A model generated the notes under the pieces. That model ran no database searches. It saw only the letters and a program-made list of their open reading frames with translations, and was not told the origin of the DNA. A program made the translations under genes and the position numbers. Source: Escarpia spicata (lineage: Eukaryota > Annelida > Polychaeta > Sabellida > Siboglinidae). From it: a stretch of DNA of 64,000 nucleotides. The stretch covers positions 46,020,704 through 46,084,703 of the forward strand of contig OZ023205.1 in NCBI GenBank assembly GCA_963995525.1. Direction: 5' to 3'. This document shows positions 1 through 10,600 of the stretch, piece by piece (position 1 is the stretch's first letter; every line of letters begins with the position of its first letter).

Positions 1-1775
1 CACAAGTTACTGCCAGTGACCAATTACACATTAGTCACAGTTTCCATAAAACAATAGCAGGCAGAGAATCTTAGCTCAACAGCTGGGTGTAATACACAAC
101 CAGAGCTACCAATGATTCATGTCAAGTAGATTAGCTCAATGCACAAACTAAGACAATACACAACACTGTGAGTGACAGTGTCCAGAGTGAGGCCTAAGCA
201 GTGTCCTCATTGCTGAATAGATCAATTAAACCTGCCAAGTGGGTGACATTCTGCACAAGTGTTCATTAATCCTTAGTGATTGTTCAGAACACCAGACTGA
301 CCACATACCTAAACAAAACGAATGTAATAGGTGAAGAACAGGCAGTGTTCAAATAGGGGTATTGGTTGAATTGTATTTGTCTCGACGCAAAAGGCTTTAT
401 TGTGCCTTCATCGATTCTAAGAAAGCATTTGATTTAGTAGACCGGTCCTCCCTGTGGTCAAAGATAATTTCATGCGGTATTAATGCTATTGTGTTGAAAG
501 TTATATACAACATATACAAAAATGCAAAATCATGTATAAATCAGGGCCAGGCTGTGTCAGCCTTCTTCTCATGTGATGTATAAGTATGGCAAGGAGAAAA
601 CTTGTGTCCTTTGTTATTTGCTATTTACCTGAATCATTTTGAACACTATTAGTCACAATTATAACGGACTTGACATGGCAGCTGGTGAAATTTACAACAA
701 CCTTAGGGATGATGATGTAGAAAATGTACGTTCTACTATATGCTGATGACACTAGAATGATTCAATCAAATACAGATTTCTTGCTTGTGTATAGTGGAAC
801 TATGTCAACTCTTCTAATGGTTGACATTTCGTTGTTTCAGGTGTCAACTATATTGTGAATCTGTAATTATTACTCTATACTGATACAATGGATTTACACA
901 GTACCATGTCTACACAAGGCATGGCAAGCGTAAACAGAACAGTAGAATGCATTTGATATCAATAAAGTGTAGGATATTTCACTCTATAGTTGTCCAGAAT
1001 ATTAATTTTCTATGTTTGTCACCTACAGGTGACATAATATTAATTTTCTATGTTTGTCACCTACAGGTTTCTACAGTCATGGTCTCAATGGAACAGTAGT
1101 ACTACACCATGAAATGAACATCAAAATAAACACAACTTGAAATTATAGAAAATCAATAGTTTTGAAGATAAAAAGTGTTAGGCAACTGTTCAGTCTAACA
1201 GGGGTCAAGTGTGTCTACTCTGCCTGGACACTGTGACCAATTAAAGATTAGTCAAGGTCTCAATGGAACAGTAGCACTAGGCTGCAGAGATTAGTCTTGG
1301 AGTTGACTTTGTGGCACATTAAACAAAATCTACTATTGGGGGTGGTCTCAAGAGCCCTTCTCAAAACGACATCACTAGATAATGTAAAACTTTTGCACTT
1401 TGGGGGCCCCTTAGGTGCCCTTAGAATGATTCAATCAAATACAGATTTCTTGTATATAGTGGTTGCACCCTAAGATACATATATGCAACATTAGAAAAAA
1501 GTTGCTGAACAGTTTTGAAAAAATAGGCCAAATGTTACATTTTTATCAGTTTTGGGGGTCCTTGGAGGCCCTAGGGAGCCCTTAAAATGATTCAATCAAA
1601 TACAGATTTATTGTGCATAGTGGCAGTACCCTAAGATATGTCTATGCAAAATTAGAGAAAAAGTTGCTGAACGGTTTCTGAGATACGGCAGCTAACAGCG
1701 GACGGCGGATGGCAGACGGAGGACGGCAGACGCAGAGTGATGGCAATAGTCCCTTGGACCTTCGGCCAAAGGACT
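1..1775 (+). mobile_element. Degraded non-LTR retrotransposon, left arm only
   Basis: The sequence parallels the copies at 11858-14976 and 16222-17450: the same RT scraps, the same 3' region and the same 3' end (a short palindromic stretch followed by GGACTAAAA near 1770). The right arm reads through the equivalent point near 59455 without it, so this copy is arm-specific. The 5' part of the element is outside the window. Confidence 0.75.
284..750 (+). pseudogene. LINE reverse-transcriptase remnant
   Basis: Pieces of a non-LTR reverse transcriptase are readable in more than one frame. NTRLTTYLNK lies near 289-320. CAFIDSKKAFDLVDR, the palm motif with the first catalytic Asp region, lies in the 362-583 frame. 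YVLLYADDT has its catalytic YADD at 739-750. Frameshifts and stops separate these, and the finger-to-palm spacing is shortened, so no active enzyme is encoded. The same family occurs at 13020-13940 and, mirrored, near 47785-48115. Confidence 0.7.
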
Positions 1776-1779
1776 AAAA

Positions 1780-2010
1780 AGTGTAACGTTTTACCTTCGT
1801 CGACAAATATTGTATCCGCCATTTTTAAAGATGGTACTCTTCAAAGTATATATTCCCATATCTCAAGAACTACACAACACAGCCACAGAGTTATGTCAAA
1901 ATGTATGTTTTTAGATGCGATGATTTTAAATACATTATTTTGACCTTCCTTCATTGACTTTACAATAGATCCGCCATTTTGAAATAACTGCCATCTTTCA
2001 AAATGGTGGT
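1780..2010. repeat. Dispersed repeat rich in CCGCCATTTT / AAAATGGCGG
   Basis: Short inverted CCGCCATTTT motifs are embedded in sequence also found at 10190-10600, 50580-51120 and 59225-59760, including the phrase 'tcccatatctcaagaact'. It looks like a non-autonomous element with internal palindromes. I cannot assign a superfamily. Confidence 0.6.
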
Positions 2011-2576
2011 GTTTTATCCTTTTGTTTTGTTCAAGAAGGCATCCAAATGTGGTTACTTTTATTTATTTTGTTTGTCCCTGCACCAGTGGAAACTGTATTA
2101 AAATTCACACACCGGTTCAATTGTTTGAAGTTGTACGTATAGACCCACCCAAAAAGTGCTGACCCAATAGGAAAATATAATATTTCCGTTAAACAGCGAC
2201 ACAACGTGGTGCACATGTCCGGTCGGGCACATAAACCATGGGAAACAAATGTAATAAAATGGCGTATATCTATCAGCAATAGATGGTGAAACATTTGCTA
2301 TATTTGACCAACAAGTGAAATCTGATCAAAGAAGCTACAACAGAGATTTTATCCCGTCTGTTCAATATGTCCAAAGGAATGTGTAGTAACTCAGCATGTA
2401 ACGGTTCAATGAGCGTAATAAATTAACCTCTCAAGGAATTTGCTGAACCCGGCTAAGAATGTGAAATGACGTTTACATTGCAGATACGTAACCTGTTTTA
2501 TTTCTGATATCATTTTGCGACGCCACAGTCACGTGAGAAGCGACTATAAAGCGTTACATATGTATGCTAAACACAC

Positions 2577-2628
2577 CTGACTGCGTTCTTCTTACTTCTG
2601 CAATTTCGTTTTGCAGCTGCTGGATATC
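2577..2628 (-). CDS. HEPN gene exon 4 (left)
   Basis: The acceptor is TTTAAATTTCAG and the donor CAG|GTGTGT. It is 52 nt, ending in phase 1, and encodes DIQQLQNEIAEVRRTQS, a coiled-coil heptad pattern. Further exons would lie outward, but the left arm is interrupted by the LINE at 1-1775 and the window edge. Confidence 0.65.
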
Positions 2629-5600
2629 CTGAAATTTAAAATAATGTTTGTAATGTCCAAGGTAGACTGAGTAATCAGTACAGACCTCATAATGTTTTCA
2701 GAAAGGCATGACATGTCAACAATAGAGCTCAAGTTATAGCCTACGGGACTGACCGAAAGAGGAGTGATAATTGAACACAATATTCATGGTGAACTAACAT
2801 AAACGTTAACGTCCAAAATGTTCACCGTTGTAACTTATTACAATATCGTTAGGCTGACATTTCAGCACAAAACTAATGACATGTAAAATAGTTTTTGAGA
2901 TGATGATATCGATCTTTGGTATCTAGGTAGCTCAACAATAGAATTAACGATATTCAATACATCTGGAAAGCTCAAAACTTATCTGGCAACATTCTGTGTA
3001 GCTTAACTGTAATTGTTTGAACAAGAAACATTTGTTTACTTAAGCTTAGACCTGACATTGGCTTTCGTAAATGTGACTCTGGGATACTGATATGATATAA
3101 ATTCCTCACTGTATGTAGTTTGCTATTTAATTTCTACATAATAGTCATCTTGAGCGGCCACCCTTTCTGCAAAGGTACGTTGGCCTTATAAGAGGGGTGG
3201 TCCATCTACAGCACATAGTCAGCCTCATACCTTCTACATAGGTATATGCACAATAAGGATTAATTTACATATATGTGTGGTCATGTACTACATGTTGAAC
3301 ATTCACAAAACCGTTCACGTGTTGTAGTAGAAAAATACATTACGACAGAGGAAGTCCTGGGGAGAGAACATAAAGAACTGGACAGGCCACACCCTCACGT
3401 CCCTGACACGCACAGTGGAAGACAGAGGAAGTCCTGGGGAGATAACATAAAGAACTGGACAGGCCACACCCTCACGTCCCTGACACGCACAGTGGAAGAC
3501 AGAGGAAGTCCTGGGGAGATAACATAAAGAACTGGACAGGCCACACCCTCACGTCCCTGACACGCACAGTGGAAGACAGAGGAAGTCCTGGGGAGAGAAC
3601 ATAAAGAACTGGGCAGGCCACACCCTCACGTCCCTGACATGCACAGTGGAAGACAGAGGAAGTCCTGGGGAGAGAACATAAAGAACTGGGCAGGCCACAC
3701 CCTCACACCCCTGACACGCACAGTGGAAGACAGAGGAAGTCCTGGGGAGAGAACATAAAGAACTGGGCAGGCCACACCCTCACGTCCCTGACACGCACAG
3801 TGGAAGACAGAGGAAGTCCTGGGGAGAGAACATAAAGAACTGGACAGGCCACACCCTCACGTCCCTGACACGCACAGTGGAAGACAGAGGAAGTCCTGGG
3901 GAGAGAACATAAAGAACTGGACAGGCCACACCCTCACGTCCCTGACACGCACAGTGGAAGACTGAGAGAGAGAAGGAAAGTGCTGACTGTGCAAGCGTCT
4001 GCCATAGCACCCCGACGACCTCCTGTCACGCACGGGATGAGTGAGTGAGTGAGTGAGTGAGTGAGTGCGTGCGTGCGTGCGTGAGTGAGTGAGTGAGTGA
4101 GTGAGTGAGTGAGTGAGTGAGTGAGTGAGTGAGTGAGTGAGTGAGTGAGTGAGTGATTAGAAATTAATTTCATATGGCCGTGCCCAGCCAAACCAAATCA
4201 TGTTGCATAGTCAACGATATTTGACTGCGAAATGGCTGTTCAAGAGGGTACGTTGGCTTGTAATGCTGGATGCCAGTCACGTTAAGCAATGACCTCCTTA
4301 AAGTGGTTGATTTAGCGATAACACAGTAAATACAACGGAAATCTGACCGGAGCTGACAGGTGGCCATAGGTGAGGGGTGCTCAAGAGATGGTGCAGTGAT
4401 TGTTTGAGAAATACCTGTCTGTGTTGGGTGTCAGCAACGGAGAGTGCCTGCTGCCATGCCGCGCGTTCATCTCTAATGAATGCTGCGTCTCTCACATCAA
4501 TAGGAGTGGCCAGGATCTAAACAAAGAAACCATGTTATCCTTAAACAATATTACAAATATGTAGCAATCGCACCCCTCGCTTTACTAAAATTGTTCAATT
4601 CGGGTAGGTCATGTACTTTTTAATACTTTCATAACTATCTGTGATTAGCTCTGCTTAAAGGTTTCTAACTACAAAATCGTGTATACGACATATGTTATCA
4701 AGAATCTGGCTTTTGTAAAAGTTAAAGCCATAGTGCAATGAAACAATTATGTGCTACTTATCTATTACCATCAAAGGGAAACAAAAGGTGTTTACTTGTG
4801 TGCATGTGTGTATCGAAGAGTTAATAAAAAACTAACCATACATTTGCAACTACAATTAAAAATATTACAGCAGTAGTTTACTAGAATAATCTTGTTGATG
4901 ACACACAAATTAAGTTGTATAGACAGCACCATTTTCATAGAAAGGGTGACGTCAAGATTGTCTACTCTTCCCAGTTAGCCGGCCGCCAAACTGGGACTAC
5001 TAGTCTAGTTTACGACGCTCAATAACCCGATATACTGCGGTCACCTGTTTGTTTATTATACGTTATGTTCTCAGCTGAATATGTCACAATAAATGATGTA
5101 AGTTGTTTTTATGTATTTTGTGAGATGGTTACATCCATACTCCTATTGTCAGTACAGTAGTTTACGATGTAAACAATCGCCGAATTTGTTTTGTCGCTAT
5201 ATTTTGCAAAAATATTACGTCCACATGGTGCATGGTGTGGCATTATAATAGTCGTTTATGCATACACAAATGCAACTCAGCTTCTGAATCGAAGGGTATC
5301 CAAAAATGGAGCTGGCACATCCATACACTTGTTGAGCAAAACTAGAAACCTGGCACGTCATAACCAACGTCATAGCTCGGCGCTTATTGGCAGGTTACTG
5401 CGCCAAGGGCAATATGTTAGCATCCATTATATCAGACATTTCATTATAATCTTCCACACTGAGGCCGCATTCCGAGTTAATCACTCACGTGAAAAAGTTT
5501 ATTGTAATAGGCGTGCTAATCAGGCATCAGAATCTATCGGAGAACTTCGGGAAAGTTTGACCTTGGTTGACATCCCGTGGCACCATTAGGCGGTCTCAAT

Positions 5601-8600
5601 CAGCGGTCTCACCGATGGAGCGCTTTATATTAACCGTCACCAACTGATATAAAACAGTTTTCACTACAATGGCATGTGAGTTTCCCCTTATCCGAATACG
5701 TTTATATGTGATGACGATAACATTTAAAGTGTCAACATCCCATTTGGAAGCCATTTGAACGCGACGGTGCACTTGATGACGTATTTAATGGAATGTGGCT
5801 GGACCATACGGTATTTAATTACTGTACTGTACTTGTGGCAGGTCATGTGTTATAATATCACTACATACAGTGCCATCTGATATGGGAATAAATATGTTTC
5901 TGTACTAATACCATGATTCTTAACGACAGATGTAATTCAAACTCACAAATCATTCAATCTGCAATCACCTTGACACTTATCACGCATGACGTAATCTACC
6001 CATCTACCGACTCGCCAATTGGTCCATTTCAAAGTACCTTTGGGCCTTCCTGGTTTCACTCGGGTTACAATCTTTTCACTTTGGCATCAGTTAGTCTATT
6101 GCAAATGGTTAGTTTGTATTAACCCTTTAGGTCCACAACACCAAAAGTTGTTTTATGTTTCTCTTGAAATCTAATTTTGCTACATTCAATACAACTCACA
6201 AATACAAATAAATGAGCCAACATAATACTACTGTTACCTGTTGGACCTGCGTTACAGCACGTTGAGCAACAGGATCATTCACAAGGTGACGACTGTCTTT
6301 TAGCAAGTCAATCATCGTCGTGATGTACGCTGACAGTTCCGTTGTTGTTACCTTCATGGTTGCCGTGTGTATCAAAGTGTTTCGTGTTTTACGCACCTAA
6401 AACAATTGTATACTGTGTTAGTAGTAATCATACAAGCACTCTTAATTTGTTGTGGCTTGTTTTATGCAGCTCGTGTGGCATCTTCTTGTGCAGTTTGATT
6501 TGTGGTTATTTTCACTAACAAACAACTAATAAAGCAACTTGTTTTCAGTACCATTTGACAATTGTTGTGTTTATTTCAAGCTTAGTGTAATCAGCTTACA
6601 ACTGAAAATGACGTTACAATGGCTGGGGCCTGGGTGTAGGAATGTGTGTATGTCTGAGTGATAGGCAACTGAAAATCATGATGTAATACGTGAACATGGC
6701 CGCCTTCATGAAATAAAGCTTTTACTATTACTATTACTTCCCAGTTAGTTGGCAGCGTTCGAAATAGCACTTGTCCGTTTGTCCGGCACAAGTGATTTTT
6801 GGCCCGGACAAGTAAAATGACTCTACATGGTTATCCGGTGGACAAGTGAAAATTTACAGTAAATAGTGACGTGTGCAACATTGCAAACTTTTTATTTGAG
6901 GAAATTCAAACATAAATGAAGTTTGCTAGCAATCCAGCACGTTGCAATTTTGTTAGTGTGTCGGCGTCTTGTCATTCCGTCGCCAGTGTGTTGTACATCA
7001 GTGTTCGACCGAGTTTAGTGCCTGGGTTAACAGGGTCATACGCTGAGTGCACCGACCTAGCTCTGTCATACGCGTAGGACAGACTCCACATCAGCCATCG
7101 TTGATCGAGGCTGTATATCACAAAATCGTAAATCCTTCAGTTTGGCCAACGTACAGCTTGCTTCTACTGACGGATCGGATCATATTTGATGAACTTTGGA
7201 AATAGTATACTTTGTATACCTGTTATTTGAATAATTACATAGTTTTAACTATTATTACGCCTAACCGACGCGGACTCGGAAGTCTTCCAAGTTATCGAAC
7301 GTTACGTCGTTAGCCGATCCAGATCGGTGACAATTTTCACAACTTGTAACTGGCTCTCCGGAAAATTTATGGTGGTGTTTGATAAGCGGAATATTAATGA
7401 TTACTGAACATTCTTCAGGGTAGTTCGTTTTCAAATTAGAAACTTTCATTTTTTTAGTAGTTAAAGTACTAAAAAAGTATGGAGTAGCAACGGCCATGCA
7501 TCCCCATACCACCCTCAGGCACCTGTTGGTACATCCCAAGGACAAAGCACAGCTAGAAGAACAGGGCGAACTGGTGTACCAAAAACCGTGCAAGAATTGT
7601 GGTGGGGAATACATTGGGGAGACAGGAAGACTACTCAAAACAAGACTGGAGGAACACAGAAAGGATGTAGACAACACGAAAAATTAGAAATACACAAGGA
7701 GCGGGAAAAAAAGATTGATGTCTACCATCAATAAATCCGCCCTTACAGACCATACAACAACTGACAACCATATCATAGGCTGGGAGGGAGTGAAAATTGT
7801 AGACAAAGAACCCAACAGAAGAATTCGGCATATCAAAGAAGCCATCTGGATCAGAAAAACCAAAACACCCATCAACAGAGACGAGGGCAATTACGAACTG
7901 CCTCACGTGTACGATGACGTCATTCAGCGTCATAGGTACTGATGAAGTCGGTGTGACACGTCAACGAAAGCCTCTACCAGGTAATTTAACATGATTCTTG
8001 GATATGAAAAATGAAAGTTTCTAATTTGGAATATTAATGAAATTTCAGAAGTGTTGTTGCATTTAACTTGCATTGCATTGGTCGTGTTCCTGATGGTTGA
8101 GTGGCATCTTCAATGACAAACTGACGCAAAAATTTTACAGCAGTATTATATGATATGTATATTTATCATATTAAACATAAAGTTTTTGCAACATTATAAC
8201 AAATAGCAAAGAAAACAATTGTCTCATTCCTATCATCGTAATAATTATTTACTATTAATAAAAGCGGTCATATCAGCATCGATCAAATATTGGTATACAT
8301 CATGTAACGTGTCTACTTTTAATATTCGTGATGATGAATAATGATAATGGACTAGAAAATAGTTGCAAATATAATTTTGCAATTTCAAAATTTGCAGATT
8401 ACATTAAATTGTGTCTTTGATCACAAGTCACTCAGATGTACATGCAACGAAACAGCAGGAACATTGTGTTGTTGTCATAAAAATAAGACTTTCAAAGCTT
8501 CAATTCCCCTTGAAAACGACTCGGACAAGTTAAAATTTTGGCGGACAAGTAGATTTCAAAACTTACTTGTCCAGCGGACAAATAAAAATGTTTGCTTATT

Positions 8601-9606
8601 TCTATCGCTGGTTGGTGTTGCCTTTTTCATATAGTTCTTCATCACGTGATAATATATTTTTCACTGGCAGCCACAGACTTAGAACTTTGACTGTGGCTGC
8701 CAGTGAAAGTTAGAACTTTGACTTAACATGGAAAATAGTACATGTCTGGGAGGACTGAGTTAGGCATCCTCCCAGACTAGCTTTTCCAGAGGCATTGGTT
8801 CTTGGCAGGTTTTGTCTCGACTCTGGTTATATTAGCTTCAGTGATAACGCTGGCAGCGGCCTTCACACATGACGTCATTCTGTGTAAAGATGTGCAAGCA
8901 AATAATGGAGTTATTCTGCAGAGTGAACATGGATGGCAAGGTCGTTGGCATATGGTACGTAACATTGTTACAAGGAATCCTTGTCTCAGACATATTGGTA
9001 TACATATAATAGTGTAAGAGCATGTGCATGTGCATGCACATTGCACACATGGTATGTATACGTACATGTGTATATCAAGCTTTATGATTAATACATTCAT
9101 ACACTTACCGCATGAGTGTTGTTTTTGTCCACCAGCGGGATGAAAAACCTACAGTTGATCAGTAGATTCAGTATTCCAGATGCATCACTGTCACTGGGGT
9201 TGACACTAGACTGATCCTGGCCGCTGTTCATGAAAGCCTTTGCAACTTGCCATGGTTCGACAGGCCACTGACTAATGTCACAGTTGCCAGGAGTTAGCCT
9301 GGCTCTACGGGTGGCTCGTTCTGATGCGATGCCGGTCAGCCACTGCGAGCAGACATTGTTTGGGCAGTTAATGGAGTAGGCATTAGTGTTTCTGTCATAA
9401 GTGATGTTTCCACATGTACAGGGAACACTGCATCGGGTATTTCCGTAGGAGAGCTGCAGCAGGTGGTGGCAGTCGTTCATCTGGTCTCGGCAGAATGGCC
9501 GCAAAGCTTCCATAGTTACGTGTAGAGCGCGCGTGGCCTTGATCCAGTTGAGATACTCTGGATCATTCAACTGGCCAATGACCCCCGCAGTACCCCCTGT
9601 TGCCAT
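2577..9606 (-). CDS. CXorf38-like HEPN-domain protein gene (left copy, 5' four coding exons)
   Basis: Four exons, 9606-9109, 6396-6238, 4516-4415 and 2628-2577, join in frame (phase 0 at the first three junctions) into about 270 residues with no stop; the gene must continue beyond exon 4. The N-terminal 166 residues resemble vertebrate CXorf38 and DZIP3-type HEPN proteins: LNDPEYLNWIKATRAL, a Cys cluster (Cys 59, 63, 65, 81, 86), and GNCDISQWPVEPWQVAK. Exon 2 begins with the HEPN motif RNTLIH (R171, H176 by right-arm numbering; Rx4H), and exons 3-4 look coiled-coil. HEPN domains of this group are implicated in RNA binding or cleavage; activity here is inference. The start is the ATG 19 nt after the exon-1 acceptor. 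The right copy differs at about 14 of 498 bases in exon 1. Confidence 0.8.
3343..3966 (+). repeat. 77-bp minisatellite derived from a LINE ORF2 C-terminus (8 copies)
   Basis: The unit starts repeat at 3351, 3428, 3505, 3582, 3659, 3736, 3813 and 3890 (period 77). Each unit encodes WGDNIKNWTGHTLTSLTRT, typical of the extreme C-terminus of jockey/CR1-type ORF2. Because 77 is not a multiple of 3, the frame shifts between units. The right arm holds a single unit near 57822-57905, so copy number changed after the arms diverged. Confidence 0.9.
3967..4155 (+). mobile_element. LINE 3' end with (TGAG)n tail
   Basis: Downstream of the minisatellite the sequence reads like the last codons and 3' end of a LINE, then runs into TGAG repeats at about 4037-4155 with an interior TGCG patch. 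LINEs of the CR1/jockey group often end in short tandem repeats rather than poly(A). The mirrored tail is (TCAC)n at 57755-57798. Confidence 0.6.
4415..4516 (-). CDS. HEPN gene exon 3 (left)
   Basis: The acceptor is TTTGTTTAG and the donor CAG|GTATTT. It is 102 nt, 34 codons, phase 0, encoding an Ala/Gln/Arg-rich helix (DVRDAAFIRDERAAWQQ). The frame is intact and conserved in the right arm. Confidence 0.75.
4520..6230. other. Intron 2 of the HEPN gene, no gene recognised
   Basis: The sequence is AT-rich. The 132-codon ORF at 5191-5589 on the plus strand is not preserved in the mirror copy (only a shorter, altered frame remains), so I do not call it a gene. A region near 5920-6060 corresponds to a 47-bp unit that is tandemly duplicated in the right arm. 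Confidence 0.6.
6238..6396 (-). CDS. HEPN gene exon 2 carrying the RNxxxH motif (left)
   Basis: The acceptor is TTGTTTTAG and the donor is CAG|GTAACAG. It is 159 nt, 53 codons, phase 0. It starts VRKTRNTLIHT, where R-N-x-x-x-H is the HEPN catalytic-type motif also present in CXorf38 proteins. It continues as an amphipathic helix region ending in VQQ. Confidence 0.8.
7466..7942 (+). pseudogene. Penelope-like GIY-YIG endonuclease fragment
   Basis: The frame encodes VYQKPCKNCGGEYIGETGR...LLKTRLEEH, the GIY-YIG nuclease core seen at the C-terminus of Penelope-like elements (here Y-IGETGR after a CxxC). It then has NRDEGNYELPHVYDD at the end. One in-frame TAG at 7685-7687 breaks it, and the same stop is in the right copy. 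The final TGA (7940-7942) lies inside the hammerhead core CTGATGA. The reverse-transcriptase part is missing. Confidence 0.8.
7935..7978 (+). ncRNA. Hammerhead ribozyme motif in the Penelope-like tail
   Basis: The order is GGTA (helix I, 7935-7938), CTGATGA (7939-7945), a hairpin 7947-7965 with one C/A mismatch, GAAA (7966-7969), a very short helix III (A-U closing GCC), a UC cleavage dinucleotide ending at 7974, and TACC (7975-7978) pairing with GGTA. Type I hammerheads with tiny helix III are known from Penelope-like elements. The fold is drawn by eye. Confidence 0.6.
8659..8708. repeat. Perfect 18-bp hairpin (left)
   Basis: The arms 8659-8676 and 8691-8708 are exact reverse complements around a 14-nt loop. 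The same hairpin is at 52733-52782. It lies in intron 1 of the HEPN gene. Confidence 0.85.
8744..8777. repeat. Second 11-bp hairpin next to the first
   Basis: GTCTGGGAGGA (8744-8754) and its reverse complement (8767-8777) flank a 12-nt loop. GGAAAA upstream and TTTTCC downstream could extend the stem. It ends next to the acceptor of the possible antisense exon. Confidence 0.75.
8790..8954 (+). CDS. Possible exon of a membrane protein, antisense in HEPN intron 1 (left)
   Basis: CTTTTCCAG precedes 8790 and ATG|GTACGT follows 8954. The 165 nt between are open for 55 codons in phase 0. The peptide has a hydrophobic stretch (AGFVSTLVILASVITLAAAF) followed by THDVILCKDVQANNGV, like a signal anchor and short ectodomain. 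The same exon limits are kept in the right arm (52487-52651), with two amino-acid changes in the hydrophobic part. No family recognised and no partner exon located, so this is a candidate only. Confidence 0.35.
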
Positions 9607-9625
9607 GACAACGTGTGATGTGATC
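9109..9625 (-). CDS. HEPN gene exon 1 (left)
   Basis: The acceptor TTTTGTAG lies just before 9625, the ATG is at 9606-9604, and the donor GTAAGT follows 9109. The coding part is 498 nt, 166 codons, ending in phase 0. Compared with the right copy it has 8 amino-acid and 6 silent differences by my count. All Cys residues of the cluster are kept. Confidence 0.8.
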
Positions 9626-10180
9626 CTACAAAATGCAATAAATGCACACTGATCATGATACATGAATAATCTACAATGTGCGACCGGTCTGTACTTAGTA
9701 CAGCACATGTCGTATATCTAATGTTTCTAATAAAGTAATCGCAATGGATGATAATAAAGAATGTTTGGAAAGAGTAGAACAACTTAGCATATCACTTGCA
9801 ACAGTTTTCTATATTGAGCCGATCATTGAGTTGGAGAGGGGCAAACATAATACAATGATTGTTAATGGGATTTAAAAAATAAGTTCGAGAAAACACACCT
9901 TGAATTTAATATCACTGATTTGTAAATTATTAGAACAGTTATTTAAAGACCATGATAAGGCCTTTTTTAACTTATCAAACCATCTCAATAGACAAGTCCG
10001 ATTTTTGAAAGATGACATTTCTAGGGGTAAGTGTGAGAGTAGTTATTAGAGACAGGAGACACAGGAAACCTGGCGTCAATTGCTATAAATTGCTGACATA
10101 ACTCCAATGCGATGATGAAGGGTACAGTTGAATTGTAGATCTTAGGGGTCAAAGATTTCATATTTGTTACTTTTGGACTT
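9626..10180. other. Upstream region of the HEPN gene (left), no feature recognised
   Basis: This should hold the 5' UTR, intron or promoter of the HEPN gene. I see no clear upstream exon. About 0.3 kb present in the right arm near 51005-51305 is missing here around 10080-10140. Confidence 0.5.
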
Positions 10181-10189
10181 CTCCAACAT

Positions 10190-10600
10190 TCACGTCCGCC
10201 ATTTTAAAATATGGCAGTCATCAATATAAATGTAACGATATCTTAATAACTGCGTTATGTAGTGCCATATAGTTTACGTTTTTGAATAGCTTGGAGCATT
10301 GTGATTTCAAAATGTATAACTTTCTAACTTCGTTAACATGCCTATATCCGCCATTTTTAAAGATGGCGCCCTTCAAAGCATAATATTCCCATATCTCAAG
10401 AACTACACAACATAGAGCCACAAAGTTGATGTCAAAATGTATGTTTTTTAGATGCGATTATTTCAAATACATTACTTTTGACTTTCATCGACTTTAAATA
10501 TACCTGCTATTTTGAAATATCCGCCATTTTGAAAGACGGTGGCAGACAAAGCCTTTTTCCAGTGTCTTAATATTTACATATCATTGAACTTTGAAGTTGG
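10190..10600. repeat. CCGCCATTTT-type dispersed repeat (second left copy)
   Basis: It shares the 'tcccatatctcaagaact' segment and the CCGCCATTTT / AAGATGGCG inverted motifs with 1780-2010. Confidence 0.6.

Larger units (their letters stand above)
7401..8027 (+). mobile_element. 5'-truncated Penelope-like element (left)
   Basis: The insertion is bounded by a perfect 13-bp duplication GGAATATTAATGA (7388-7400 and 8028-8040). It begins TTACTGAACATTCTTCAGG. Near its ends it carries inverted copies of AAATTAGAAACTTTCATTTTT. Only the C-terminal GIY-YIG part of the coding region and the 3' tail with a hammerhead motif are present. The same insertion is in the right arm (53813-54426), so it predates arm divergence. 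Confidence 0.85.
6753..8610. mobile_element. Candidate DNA transposon with GGACAAGT subterminal motifs (left)
   Basis: The ends read CAGCGTTCGAAATAG and, inverted, CAGCGATAGAAATAAG. Several CGGACAAGT / ACTTGTCCG copies lie just inside each end in opposing orientation. GTTGG flanks both ends (6748-6752 and 8611-8615), a possible 5-bp target duplication. The same ends and flanks occur in the right copy (52831-55073). No transposase is recognised; a 90-codon frame near 54638-54910 on the right is shifted by a small deletion on the left. A Penelope-like fragment is nested inside. Superfamily unassigned. Confidence 0.5.

Noticed and set aside
3343..3966. CRISPR array
   Set aside because: The units are contiguous 77-bp tandem repeats with no unique spacers, in a eukaryotic intron.
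5191..5589. 132-codon plus-strand ORF in the HEPN intron
   Set aside because: The mirror copy does not keep the frame, and there is no family resemblance or codon signature.
7261..7677. 138-codon minus-strand ORF across the Penelope insertion
   Set aside because: It reads through the antisense strand of the GIY-YIG fragment and its flank; no independent support.
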